Shown here: positions 16,830 to 25,512 of the stretch, one piece after another | How the letters are laid out: every line of letters begins with the position of its first letter | Numbering within the stretch: the stretch's first letter is position 1 | Source: Hyphomicrobiales bacterium | Lineage (GTDB): Bacteria > Pseudomonadota > Alphaproteobacteria > Rhizobiales > JACESI01 | NCBI GenBank assembly: GCA_039973685.1 | Contig: JBDWKL010000011.1 | Coordinates: 62,001-126,000, forward strand | Direction of reading: 5' to 3' | Length of the DNA stretch: 64,000 nt | The notes under the pieces: generated by a model | Told to the model about the DNA's origin: nothing | The model's input: only the letters and a program-made list of their open reading frames with translations | Database searches by the model: none | Program-made: the position numbers and the translations under genes

Positions 16830-17711
16830 ATGGCAAGCGTGCCGTTTGATCAGCTTGAAGGTGTTATTTGGTTCAACGGGGAGTTCGTCCCGTGGGCTGA
16901 TGCTAAAGTGCATGTGCTGACGCATGGGTTGCATTATGCAAGTTCTGTGTTTGAGGGTGAGCGCGCTTATAACGGCAATATTTTCAAATTGACTGAGCAT
17001 ACAGAACGACTGTTCAATTCTGCCGAACTGTTAGGTTTTGAAATTCCTTACACCGTTCAAGAAATTGATGATGCGTGTAATGAAACACTTAAGCGCCAAG
17101 GCTTGAAAGACGCTTATATTAGGCCGATTGCTTGGCGCGGTAGTGAGATGATGGGTGTGTCTGCACAGGCTAACCGCATTAATGTTTCAATTGCTGTTTG
17201 GGATTGGCCATCTTATTTCTCACCAGAAGAGCGCTTGAAAGGCATTCGTCTTGATATGGCTCAATATCGCAGGCCGGATCCAAAGACGGCACCGAGCACA
17301 TCAAAGGCTGCGGGTCTCTATATGATCTGCACCTTGTCAAAACATGCTGCGGAAGCAAAAGGTTATGCTGATGCGCTTATGTTGGATTGGCGTGGCCGTG
17401 TTGCTGAGGCGACCGGTGCGAATATCTTCTTCTTGAAGGATGGTGTTATTCACACACCAGAGCCAGAAGGTTTTTTAAATGGCATTACGCGCCGTACGGT
17501 CATTGATTTGGCTAAACGTCGTGGCATAGAGCTGATTGAACGTCCTATTATGCCGGAAGAATTAAGCGATTTTGAGCAATGCTTCTTAACGGGCACTGCC
17601 GCGGAAGTGACACCTGTTTCGGAAATTGGTCCTCACAGTTTCACCGTGGGTCGCGAAATTGAAACGCTGATGATTGATTATGATGCTGAAGTTGGAAAAA
17701 CACCGCAATAA
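16830..17711 (+). CDS. ilvE: branched-chain amino acid aminotransferase
   Basis: This PLP fold-type IV enzyme interconverts Leu, Ile and Val with their 2-oxo acids. It has 293 residues. Motifs: WFNGEFVPWADAKVHVLTHG, LHYASSVFEGERAY, the PLP-lysine region in TSKAAGLYMICTLSK, the PLP-phosphate segment EATGANIFF, and FLTGTAAEVTPV near the C-terminus. AGGAG lies nine bases before the ATG. It is divergent from petP, and its stop codon lies inside the terminator stem. It appears to be a single-gene unit. Confidence 0.95.
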   Translation: MASVPFDQLEGVIWFNGEFVPWADAKVHVLTHGLHYASSVFEGERAYNGNIFKLTEHTERLFNSAELLGFEIPYTVQEIDDACNETLKRQGLKDAYIRPIAWRGSEMMGVSAQANRINVSIAVWDWPSYFSPEERLKGIRLDMAQYRRPDPKTAPSTSKAAGLYMICTLSKHAAEAKGYADALMLDWRGRVAEATGANIFFLKDGVIHTPEPEGFLNGITRRTVIDLAKRRGIELIERPIMPEELSDFEQCFLTGTAAEVTPVSEIGPHSFTVGREIETLMIDYDAEVGKTPQ

Positions 17712-17725
17712 ATTGCGGTGTTTTT
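17696..17725 (+). terminator. ilvE terminator overlapping its stop codon
   Basis: AAAAACACCGCAAT and ATTGCGGTGTTTTT are perfect arms around a short AA loop, with the TAA stop inside. The A and T runs make it usable in both directions, also for the convergent cold-shock gene. Confidence 0.9.
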
Positions 17726-17764
17726 GCCTTCAAATTTTGATTTTTCACCTATAAAATCTTTAAA

Positions 17765-17983
17765 TTATTCCTCCACGATGACCAAGTTAACCGCTTTGTC
17801 ACCCTTGCCCTTTTTGTCGGGTTCAGTTTCAAAAGTTAGTTTAATTCCTTGATCAAGTGGGGGTATCTCTGATTGCTCAACAGCAGAAATATGTACAAAC
17901 ACATCTGCGCCTCCGTCTTCAGGCGTAATAAACCCAAAGCCTTTTGATTGTAGAAAAAATTTCACAGTACCACTGCGACGCAT
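17765..17983 (-). CDS. cold-shock domain protein (CspA family)
   Basis: The 72-residue single-domain nucleic-acid chaperone has RNP1 as KGFGFITPEDGG and RNP2 as VFVHISAVE. Starts are possible at 18049, 18016, 17992 and 17983; only 17983 combines TAAGGA at proper spacing with a family-typical N-terminus (MRRSGTVKFF). The leader carries a 7-base-pair hairpin 58-77 bases upstream. Cold-shock leaders often control translation by folding, so this is a candidate regulated mRNA. Convergent with ilvE. Confidence 0.92.
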   Translation of the reverse strand: MRRSGTVKFFLQSKGFGFITPEDGGADVFVHISAVEQSEIPPLDQGIKLTFETEPDKKGKGDKAVNLVIVEE

Positions 17984-18040
17984 TCCATCCATCCTTACCG
18001 GCTCTTTAATAGCCATTTCGAAGTAAATTATATTTTGTTG

Positions 18041-18060
18041 CCACTGCATTAAGGCAGTGG
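18041..18060 (-). promoter_or_regulatory. hairpin in the cold-shock gene leader
   Basis: CCACTGC and GCAGTGG form a perfect 7-base inverted repeat around six bases, 58 bases upstream of the chosen csp start. No T run follows on either strand, so it is not a terminator. A role in mRNA stability or temperature response is only a suggestion. Confidence 0.4.
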
Positions 18061-18678
18061 CGGTATGATGCGGTGGAGTGGCTTATTGCTGTTTCCTATT
18101 GGAATTGGAAACTAAAATCCTTTTCTTAGTCCGGTCCGTACCATTTTGTATTTCCATTTTACTATGAGAAGTAGAATAAGACTTGTCTAGCTTAACTTAG
18201 AAAAAATAAATGGGTTTGCATCAAACAGTTAGTTACGAAAAATCGTTGATTTACAGGCATATCGGCGGTTTGATCGTTTTTAATGAGAAATTTAAGAAAT
18301 AAAATTATTCACAATTATGTTAATCCACGAATAATTTAATTGAATATGGGTTTTCTGGGTTTCGATAAATAAACAGAATAATCTGGAACTAATTTTTATT
18401 GGAAATCACAAAAATACCCATCGTGGTGACAAATTTGGTCCCTGCCTACACGTCAAAGAATCAATGATATTTGAGCAACCATTGTGGTGAAATGGTGGGT
18501 GAGGCATTCCGATAGCTGAAAAACTGCGGGCTGATGCTTAGCGGTTTTGGGAACCTATAATCTCACCAAGGGAAAGCTCTTTAACTCCGGCAACTACCAC
18601 TGAATTATTTCCATGTCCCTGCTGATGTCCGCTGTCGTAATCTCTCCCTTGTAAAACCAGATTGGGTCGGGCCTGAAT
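18061..18678. other. 618-base AT-rich intergenic stretch without a convincing gene
   Basis: No reading frame here has a recognisable protein or a good ribosome site. The part nearest the cold-shock gene (about 18061-18250) probably holds its promoter and leader; it contains TTTCC and GGAAA arms at 18089-18109. The rest is rich in A and T with no clear repeat. A small RNA or a decayed gene cannot be excluded. Confidence 0.5.
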
Positions 18679-18719
18679 GCAAAAAGCGCGGAAACCGATT
18701 GGCTTCTCGCGCTTTTTGC
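18679..18719 (-). terminator. terminator of the RG-rich secreted protein gene
   Basis: GCAAAAAGCGCG (18679-18690) and CGCGCTTTTTGC (18708-18719) are perfect 12-base arms around a 17-base loop. The T run on the minus strand is inside the distal arm. It lies 22 bases after the stop at 18741. Confidence 0.75.
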
Positions 18720-18740
18720 TTGTTGAAGTTTTTTAGTTAC

Positions 18741-19145
18741 TTAGCGGATACCGAAAGCTTGGCTTCTACCACCATGAAAGAAACCATGGTTCTTGAAAGA
18801 TTTTTTGTGGAAGTTATGGCCTTTGAAGCTGCGTTTTTTGTAGTGTTTACCGCTGTTAAAGCCAAACCGCTGGTTAGAGAAGCCTCTGCCTCTAAAACTT
18901 CTGCCACCTCGAAAGCTTCTGCCGCCACGAAAACCACGGTTGCCACGAAAGCCTCTATGTCCTCTGAAGCGAGCTTGTTCGATCGCACTGCCAGTTATCT
19001 GCGTTGCTGTTGTTGTTGCGATTGAATTTGTAGCGGGTGAAAGAGCTTGTGAAGGCGTTGCACTAAAGCCAATCACCGCTGCTGTTACAAAAGCCGCTAA
19101 GGTTGTTTTGATTGAGCCAGTAGTTTTTTTCATTTCTTTTGTCAT
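18741..19145 (-). CDS. small secreted Arg/Gly/Phe-rich repeat protein
   Basis: The 134-residue protein has a signal peptide to about residue 35 (ending ATPSQA before LSPA). A short Thr/Ala region follows, then tandem FRG repeats (RGFRG, GSFRG) around residues 60-90, and a His/Lys/Phe-rich tail with KSFKGHNFHKKSFKNH. It is strongly basic, with no Cys and no predicted fold. GGAGAAAG precedes the ATG. Such proteins may bind nucleic acid, polysaccharide or metal at the surface; I recognise no family. Confidence 0.78.
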   Translation of the reverse strand: MTKEMKKTTGSIKTTLAAFVTAAVIGFSATPSQALSPATNSIATTTATQITGSAIEQARFRGHRGFRGNRGFRGGRSFRGGRSFRGRGFSNQRFGFNSGKHYKKRSFKGHNFHKKSFKNHGFFHGGRSQAFGIR

Positions 19146-19318
19146 CTTACTTTCTCCTGTTCGTTCGCATTCTTTATTGCTGGCGATATTTTGTAAGTGT
19201 CACAAACGACGACCAGCGCTATTCATTACATAGGGAACAGGATTGGGTGATTTTAGTGCGCTTCCCAAAAGCGTGATGAAGCGTGAGAACGAGTTAAGGG
19301 GACGTGATCGGGGCAATG

Positions 19319-19350
19319 AAAAAAACCGCCAACAAGGTTGGCGGTTTCTA
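19319..19350 (-). terminator. terminator of the Lys/Ser/Thr-rich protein gene
   Basis: AACCGCCAAC and GTTGGCGGTT pair around AAG, with a run of A on the plus-strand left side, i.e. a T run for minus-strand transcripts. It lies 33 bases after the stop at 19383. Confidence 0.88.
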
Positions 19351-19382
19351 AGTATTTGAATTTAATCTATTTTTCTAGAACT

Positions 19383-19904
19383 CTAGCTAGTTGGCTTCTT
19401 TTTCTTAGTTGTCTTTTTCTTTTTGCTTGCAGTCTTTTTCTTAGCGGTTGTCTTCTTTTTCTTAGTTGTCTTCTTTTTTGTACCTGAGCTGCTGCTTGAT
19501 GTCGCGCTTTGGCTGCTACTTGAAGATGAATTGCTAGACGCTGTTGTTTTCTTTTTCGTCGTTGGTTTCTTTTTTGATGTCGAGCTGCTGCTAGAAGTGG
19601 TGCTTTGAGTGCTGCTTGATGATGAGCTGCTTGAAGCTGTCGTTTTCTTCTTAGTTGTCTTTTTCTTTTTTGACGCTGTTGAAGAGCCGTTACCTGGGTT
19701 CGCGCGACAGAACGCTTTTACCTTCGCGCCATTGGAGCGCGTATGAGCACCCACATAAGAACAGCCACCTTTGGCTTGGCAAGCAGACTGTGAAAGCCCT
19801 TTACAAGCCGATTGCGCAAACGCCTGCATTGGCGCGATGGTGAAAGGCAAGATCATAACTGCAAATGCAATGATGAAAGCCTGAAGGGTTGTGATAAGTC
19901 GCAT
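19383..19904 (-). CDS. secreted protein with a four-Cys module and Lys/Thr/Ser repeat tail
   Basis: The 173-residue protein has a signal peptide (residues 1-30, ending QAFAQ). A 35-residue module follows, with four Cys in the pattern ACKGLSQSACQAKGGCSYVG and then AFCRANP. About 95 residues of blocks such as KKKTTKKKTTA alternate with runs of Ser. I have seen similar Cys modules in other alphaproteobacterial proteins of unknown role. The tail is highly basic, and its repeats should be prone to length change. It is neighbour to the RG-rich secreted protein on the same strand but has its own terminator. Confidence 0.75.
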   Translation of the reverse strand: MRLITTLQAFIIAFAVMILPFTIAPMQAFAQSACKGLSQSACQAKGGCSYVGAHTRSNGAKVKAFCRANPGNGSSTASKKKKTTKKKTTASSSSSSSSTQSTTSSSSSTSKKKPTTKKKTTASSNSSSSSSQSATSSSSSGTKKKTTKKKKTTAKKKTASKKKKTTKKKKPTS

Positions 19905-20019
19905 TGGTGGTTCCGTTTTCTATTATAGGTTGTATGTAGTGGTTTCATATTCGCGCATAAGATGCAAGCCGCAAGGCGCGTTATTGGGCGGAAAATTGGT
20001 TTTTTGGGAATGATTTCTC

Positions 20020-22698
20020 TTACCGCTTCCCTCGTTTGCCAGCCTTTTGCCCCGGTCTGCCTGTGGTGCTCCGCCCAACAGGGCGTTTTTCACCTGCGGG
20101 GTCGTTTCGTTCTCCACGATAGCCGCCGGATTTGTCTTCGACCGCTGTTTGGCGTGCCAAGGGGTCGTCGGCGATAGCAAGTTCGGTTTCTTGCAGGCGT
20201 TTGATTTCATCGCGCAGTCTGGCGGCTTCCTCGAAGTTGAGGTCGGTCGCGGCGGCGCGCATGTCTTTTTCAAGCGTTTCCATATGCGCTTTGAGGTTAT
20301 GACCGACGAGGGCGCCTTCTTCTGCAAAGCCGAGATCTGGCGTGACGTGGTCGCCTTCGTAGACGGATTGTAGAATGTCGCCGATGTTCTTCTTCACCGT
20401 GGAAGGGGTGATGCCGTGTTCTTCATTATAGGCGACTTGCTTTTCGCGGCGACGGTCTGTTTCCTTCATCGCGCGATCCATGGAGCCGGTGATTTTGTCG
20501 GCATATAGAATAACGTGCCCATCAACGTTCCGCGCGGCGCGGCCAATGGTCTGCACCAGCGATGTCTCAGAGCGCAAGAAACCCTCTTTATCCGCATCAA
20601 GAATGGCAACAAATCCGCATTCAGGAATATCGAGACCCTCGCGCAGCAAGTTGATACCGACCAACACATCAAACGCACCAAGGCGCAGATCGCGCAGGAT
20701 TTCGATGCGCTCCAACGTATCAATGTCAGAGTGCATGTAGCGCACTCTTATACCTGCCTCGTGCAGATATTCTGTGAGGTCTTCCGACATGCGTTTGGTG
20801 AGCGTTGTCACCAGTGTGCGGTAACCCTTTTTGGTGGTTTTTTGAATTTCATCCAGCACGTCGTCCACCTGCGTGGTGGCGGGACGCACTTCGACGGGTG
20901 GGTCGGTTAGACCTGTTGGCCGGATGACCTGTTCCACAAACACGCCGCCAGTCTGCTCCATCTCCCAATTGCCCGGTGTCGCGGAGACGTGGACGGTTTG
21001 CGGGCGCATGGCTTCCCATTCTTCAAAGCGCATAGGTCGATTGTCCATGCAGCTTGGTAAGCGGAAGCCATATTCGGCCAAAGTTGCTTTGCGTCTAAAG
21101 TCACCACGATACATGCCACCAATTTGCGGCACGGTAACGTGGCTTTCATCGACGAAGACGAGAGCGTTATCGGGCAGGTATTCAAACAGCGTGGGCGGTG
21201 GCTCCCCCGGTTTGCGGCCTGTGAGGTATCGCGAATAGTTTTCAATGCCCGCACAAGCGCCCGTTGCTTCCATCATTTCAAGATCAAAACGGGTGCGCTG
21301 TTCCAGTCTTTGTGCTTCCAGCAATCGGCCTGCGTTTTGTAGCTCTTGCAAGCGATGCTCAAGCTCGGTCTTGATGGACTTCATTGCTTGGTTGAGCGTT
21401 GGGCGAGGCGTGACATAGTGGCTGTTTGCGTAAAGGCGGACGAATTTTTTATCGTCTGTCTTCTTGCCCGTGAGCGGATCAAACTCTGTAATCTGTTCCA
21501 CCTCATCGCCAAATAGAGAAACACGCCAAGCGCGGTCTTCATAGTGAGCAGGGAAGATGTCGATGGTATCGCCCTTCACACGGAAATTACCCCGTACGAA
21601 GGCCGCATCATTGCGCTTATATTGCAGGGCAACGAGGTCGGCGAGAAGTTGGCGTTGGTCGATACGGTCGCCAAGCTTGATGTCAAACGTCATCGCCGTA
21701 TAGGTTTCAACCGACCCGATACCATAGATACAAGAAACAGAGGCGACGATGATCACGTCATCACGCTCAAGAAGCGAGCGGGTGGCGGAGTGGCGCATCC
21801 GGTCGATCTGTTCGTTTACCGAGCTTTCTTTTTCAATGTAAGTGTCAGAGCGCGGCACATAGGCTTCTGGCTGATAGTAGTCATAATAAGAGACGAAATA
21901 TTCGACCGCATTATTCGGAAAGAAGCTTTTGAACTCACCATAGAGCTGTGCTGCCAATGTTTTGTTTGGCGCAAGAATAAGGGCAGGGCGCTGGGTCTCT
22001 TGAATGACTTGCGCCACGGTGAAGGTTTTACCAGAGCCCGTCACGCCAAGCAGCACTTGGTCGCGCTCATCCTGTTCGCTAATGCCGTGCACTAATTCTT
22101 TGATGGCTTGAGGCTGGTCGCCTTGCGGTGTGAAATCTGAAACGATTTCGATGTTTAATCCACCTTCAGACTTTTCAGGCCGCTCAGGTTTATGCGGTAT
22201 CCAAACATCGCCTTTAATCTCTTCGCGGCCATGTTCGATTAAATCTGATAGCGCTTGAACTGTCGCCGTTGCACCTGTTGTCGAGGTGAGCTTTTCGGCA
22301 TCTTCTAAAGAGACATCAAGACCGGCAACAGGATTAAGACCACCCGCCGCGCGTTCTTTTGCAGTTGCTGGCCCGCCCATAGATGTGCCGCGCGAGGTTT
22401 TAAGCGCTTTCGGTTTCTTCGGCTTCTTGTCTTTTTTATTGGCGGGCACTTGTTTGTCAGTACCTGGCCCCATTTTGCCAAGTTCTGGTTTTTTGATACG
22501 AGCAGAAGGGGGTAGGTCTTCGGCCTTGCTTATCTCATCAGCCCAATCTGAAATGGAGGTTGAAGAGATATCGACCGGCGTACCTTCAAAGCTTGCTTGC
22601 GGACTTTCTTCAAAACCAGTTGGTTCGTCTTTTCCATAGGGGGAAAAGGCGTCATCTGATTTTTGAGAATCACGTGAGCTTTGCTTCTTATCTGCCAT
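20020..22698 (-). CDS. uvrB: excinuclease ABC subunit B
   Basis: UvrB is the DNA-damage verification helicase of nucleotide excision repair. The core begins near residue 183 ([17 protein letters not shown]), followed by Walker [11 protein letters not shown], the beta-hairpin [12 protein letters not shown], helicase motifs [26 protein letters not shown] and QTIGRAARN, and a C-terminal UVR helix pair ([20 protein letters not shown]). The 892 residues include about 180 extra disordered residues in front and a Gly/Arg/Lys-rich tail; the front extension is known in rhizobial UvrB. ATG 22698 follows AGTAGG; 22740 lacks a ribosome site. Confidence 0.97.
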   Translation of the reverse strand: MADKKQSSRDSQKSDDAFSPYGKDEPTGFEESPQASFEGTPVDISSTSISDWADEISKAEDLPPSARIKKPELGKMGPGTDKQVPANKKDKKPKKPKALKTSRGTSMGGPATAKERAAGGLNPVAGLDVSLEDAEKLTSTTGATATVQALSDLIEHGREEIKGDVWIPHKPERPEKSEGGLNIEIVSDFTPQGDQPQAIKELVHGISEQDERDQVLLGVTGSGKTFTVAQVIQETQRPALILAPNKTLAAQLYGEFKSFFPNNAVEYFVSYYDYYQPEAYVPRSDTYIEKESSVNEQIDRMRHSATRSLLERDDVIIVASVSCIYGIGSVETYTAMTFDIKLGDRIDQRQLLADLVALQYKRNDAAFVRGNFRVKGDTIDIFPAHYEDRAWRVSLFGDEVEQITEFDPLTGKKTDDKKFVRLYANSHYVTPRPTLNQAMKSIKTELEHRLQELQNAGRLLEAQRLEQRTRFDLEMMEATGACAGIENYSRYLTGRKPGEPPPTLFEYLPDNALVFVDESHVTVPQIGGMYRGDFRRKATLAEYGFRLPSCMDNRPMRFEEWEAMRPQTVHVSATPGNWEMEQTGGVFVEQVIRPTGLTDPPVEVRPATTQVDDVLDEIQKTTKKGYRTLVTTLTKRMSEDLTEYLHEAGIRVRYMHSDIDTLERIEILRDLRLGAFDVLVGINLLREGLDIPECGFVAILDADKEGFLRSETSLVQTIGRAARNVDGHVILYADKITGSMDRAMKETDRRREKQVAYNEEHGITPSTVKKNIGDILQSVYEGDHVTPDLGFAEEGALVGHNLKAHMETLEKDMRAAATDLNFEEAARLRDEIKRLQETELAIADDPLARQTAVEDKSGGYRGERNDPAGEKRPVGRSTTGRPGQKAGKRGKR

Positions 22699-22937
22699 CC
22701 TACTTATATGTGACAGGACGAGCGGAATTGAAAGTACCAATTGGATTCAATTATAAAGCGCCCCTAAGAGATAAAATTTGGCGTTCTTTGTCAGGAAAAG
22801 CGAGAAAGTATGACTGTTTTGTGACTTTTTTATCACTTTTTGCGTGAATGATGAATGCCTCCAAAATTTGCGCAGTTTTCGGGTTGCCTTACGTGCACGT
22901 CAATCTGTTTTCCATAGTGCAAAGATTGGGAGGTCTT

Positions 22938-24977
22938 ATGACAAATTTACGAAAACTACTTCTTGCTGGATGCGCGCTAACTGTCAGCACAACTTTGGCT
23001 CAAGCTCAATTTGCAACCTCGGGTGACGTGATTTCCTTCGGCGATAGTTTGTCGGATAATGGCAACTTGTTTGCGATTTCGGGAGCGGCCAATGATTTTC
23101 CCGGGAGCAGTCGGTTTGTGAACCCAGGCGGTTTGACATGGATTGAACAACTACTTGGTGGAACACCTGATCCAACAGGAGCCAACGCTGTCAGTCCACA
23201 AAACTCTCCTGTTCAAGGAACAGGTGTTACTGGCGATGTAAATGTAGCTTTTGGTGGTGCATTTGCCGGAAGTGGTGGGCTTGCCGCTGGTATTCCAGGT
23301 GTGACCGAGCAGCAAGGCATTTTCGCGGGCGCAGGCGGTACGATTGATGCAGATGATACCGTTACATATTGGGCGGGTGCGAATAACTTTTTTGCAGGTC
23401 TCCCATTAGTAACAGATGCAGCAGGTGCCGCGGCTCTTGGGCAAAATGTTGGTGCTTTAGCTGTCAATGATATTACCCAACTTGCAACAGGCGCTGTTGC
23501 GCCTGGTGGTGGTCCGGGTCAACTTGTCTACCTTAATCTACCCAATCTTGCTTCTTTGCCTTCAACCAATTTGGGTGCGGAGCAAGCAGCAGCTGGCGCA
23601 GCCGCGCAAGTCGCAGCAGCAGGAGGTGATGCAGCAGCGCAGGCAGTGGCATCCGCTCAAACGCAAGCAGCCGTTTTAGGCGCCGCTGAATTTGCGACCC
23701 AAAATTACAATACCACCCTAGAAGCTGGCGTCGCCCAGCTTGCAGCGGTTGATACAAATACTGATTTTGTTCTGATTGATGTGGCGGCTGTCTTTGATGA
23801 GGTTACTGCTAATCCTGAGGCTTTTGGTTTTACCAATGTGACTGCAGGATGTGTATTTGATGCCGCATGTGCGGCCGCAGACTTTGAAACACAAAACGAA
23901 TTTTTGTTTTCTGATGGTGTTCACCCAACCAACGCGGGCCATGCTTTAATTGCAGAACTGGCGCGTCAAACAATTGATCCAACAGTTGGCGGATCAAATG
24001 CGGCGGCTATCGCGGATTTATCTTCGACTACTCGCCAGATTGTTGCAGGTTCTGCACTCAGCCGTGCGCGTAGTTTCTTCTTTAGTCAAGGAGCATCTAG
24101 CGACGTTTCATCATCGGCAGACGTTGATACGTTTAGTGAAAAAACACCAATACGCGGTGAAGCTTTTGCTGAAGTGTTGGGTGGTACAGCATCCATCGGT
24201 GCGCGCACTGGTACACCACGATCAGATATAGATCTGATCGGCGTTCGCCTTGGTGCAGACATACTTCGCTCAGAAAATCTTGTGGTTGGTGTGCAAGGTT
24301 CTTTCGTGCAAGGCGATGGCTCGCAGCCTGCTTTGAGTTTTGAATCTAATTCACTTGCGCTTGATGTTTATTTGGCTGGTAAAATTGGCAATGTATTTGC
24401 GGCTCTAACTGTTGGCGGTGCTTATAGTGAGCTTGAAGACATTACCCGTAGCGTTGGTGTCGGTCCTTTGACCAATTTAGGAGAAAGCGACGCAAAACAG
24501 TTCAGCGCAATCGGCGAACTTGGTTATGATTATAAGTTTGGCGGCTTAAGTGTTTTGCCATCTGTAACGTTGGGCTATTTCAACACAACGATCGACGATT
24601 ATACCGAGGTCGGTGTTTTCGCACCGTTGGCCTTTGGCGAGCGTTCAATTGATGCTGTAACGGGCGCCGTTAACATTCGTGCTGCTAAGACATTTAGCAA
24701 TAACGAAGGTGTTTCTGGTGTTTTGTATGCAGGTGTCGGCTATGAAGATTACTTGTCCTATGACGCTGACGACTTATCTGTTGGAGCGCTTGCATCAACG
24801 GCAGCTGCATCATCACTTGCTATTGATGATCCAGAGGGGCGTGGTTTCTTGTTTGATGTTGGAACCAAGGTGAAAATAAACAATAAGTTTTCTATTGGCG
24901 CAGAATACCGCTTGGGTGTTGGTGGCGATAATACACGAAGTCACCAAGGTAGCCTGCGCGTAAGCACTCGTTTTTAA
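22938..24977 (+). CDS. autotransporter with GDSL/SGNH esterase passenger
   Basis: The 679-residue protein has a signal peptide (1-23, TTLAQA). The passenger has the catalytic Ser in SFGDSLSDNGN (Ser37), the GANN block (Asn149), and Asp326 and His329 in SDGVHPTNAGH, i.e. a full SGNH set. An Ala/Gln-rich helix (about 210-245) lies inside. The last 270 or so residues form an autotransporter beta barrel starting near GEAFAEVLGG and ending in a Phe (LRVSTRF). The design is that of EstA-type surface esterases. GGGAGG lies ahead of the ATG at 22938. It is divergent from uvrB. The substrate is unknown. Confidence 0.92.
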   Translation: MTNLRKLLLAGCALTVSTTLAQAQFATSGDVISFGDSLSDNGNLFAISGAANDFPGSSRFVNPGGLTWIEQLLGGTPDPTGANAVSPQNSPVQGTGVTGDVNVAFGGAFAGSGGLAAGIPGVTEQQGIFAGAGGTIDADDTVTYWAGANNFFAGLPLVTDAAGAAALGQNVGALAVNDITQLATGAVAPGGGPGQLVYLNLPNLASLPSTNLGAEQAAAGAAAQVAAAGGDAAAQAVASAQTQAAVLGAAEFATQNYNTTLEAGVAQLAAVDTNTDFVLIDVAAVFDEVTANPEAFGFTNVTAGCVFDAACAAADFETQNEFLFSDGVHPTNAGHALIAELARQTIDPTVGGSNAAAIADLSSTTRQIVAGSALSRARSFFFSQGASSDVSSSADVDTFSEKTPIRGEAFAEVLGGTASIGARTGTPRSDIDLIGVRLGADILRSENLVVGVQGSFVQGDGSQPALSFESNSLALDVYLAGKIGNVFAALTVGGAYSELEDITRSVGVGPLTNLGESDAKQFSAIGELGYDYKFGGLSVLPSVTLGYFNTTIDDYTEVGVFAPLAFGERSIDAVTGAVNIRAAKTFSNNEGVSGVLYAGVGYEDYLSYDADDLSVGALASTAAASSLAIDDPEGRGFLFDVGTKVKINNKFSIGAEYRLGVGGDNTRSHQGSLRVSTRF

Positions 24978-25001
24978 GGCTCTATCTGCAACGGTATAAA
25001 A

Positions 25002-25496
25002 TTAGCGGGTCGGGTGGTTGGTTTCTAAGTTTGAAATCCACCGTCTGACCCGTTTTTCATTGGCGCTAAAATCTCGGTAGCCAATTTGTGCGCGGGAATA
25101 GATGGCAAGCGTTGCGCCGTCTTGAACATCGAAAAATTCTACGCTGATCGTATCAGGAAAACGGCAAATTGGTGAGCGCATGATGAACCGCAATCCATCA
25201 CCAGCGTCATCAACAGTGCTGCGACTTTCTGTGCCGAGCGCTGTGATGAAATTTGTCTTCAGCCGTTCTTTCGTCATTTTGAAGACAGGCGGTTCAGCGT
25301 CGGGTGTTTCGTTTTTGCAAATGTCTTTAGGGCAAAGCAAAAACTGATTTGGTCTGCTGGTCTTTTTCAACGTTGGAAAATCAACGTGGCCAAGATCAGG
25401 GTCGCCAATGACTAACTCCCAAAAAGTTTCGGGCGAGCGAAAGAATAGCAAAACCACTATACCAAGAATGAAAATGAAGGCGACGATGTAAAGCAT
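25002..25496 (-). CDS. DUF1499 family membrane-anchored protein
   Basis: The 164-residue protein has one N-terminal membrane helix (MLYIVAFIFILGIVVLLFF) and a DUF1499 domain, recognised by CRFPDTISVEFFDV and the end SRAQIGYRDFSANEKRVRRW. The function of the family is unknown. The start at 25496 is placed before the helix; the open frame extends into the sugar-dehydrogenase gene at 25613 but those residues look like readthrough. It lies 16 bases after the dehydrogenase stop, so it is the third gene of a GST-dehydrogenase-DUF1499 run. Confidence 0.85.
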   Translation of the reverse strand: MLYIVAFIFILGIVVLLFFRSPETFWELVIGDPDLGHVDFPTLKKTSRPNQFLLCPKDICKNETPDAEPPVFKMTKERLKTNFITALGTESRSTVDDAGDGLRFIMRSPICRFPDTISVEFFDVQDGATLAIYSRAQIGYRDFSANEKRVRRWISNLETNHPTR

Positions 25497-25512
25497 GGCT
25501 GTCTTTTTCACG

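Noticed and set aside
19423-19608. Hydrophobic plus-strand frame opposite the Lys/Thr/Ser tail
   Set aside because: The Phe/Val/Leu run is the complement of Lys codons; no start signal.
21544-22095. 183-residue plus-strand frame inside uvrB
   Set aside because: Antisense to highly conserved helicase motifs; no ribosome site and no family.
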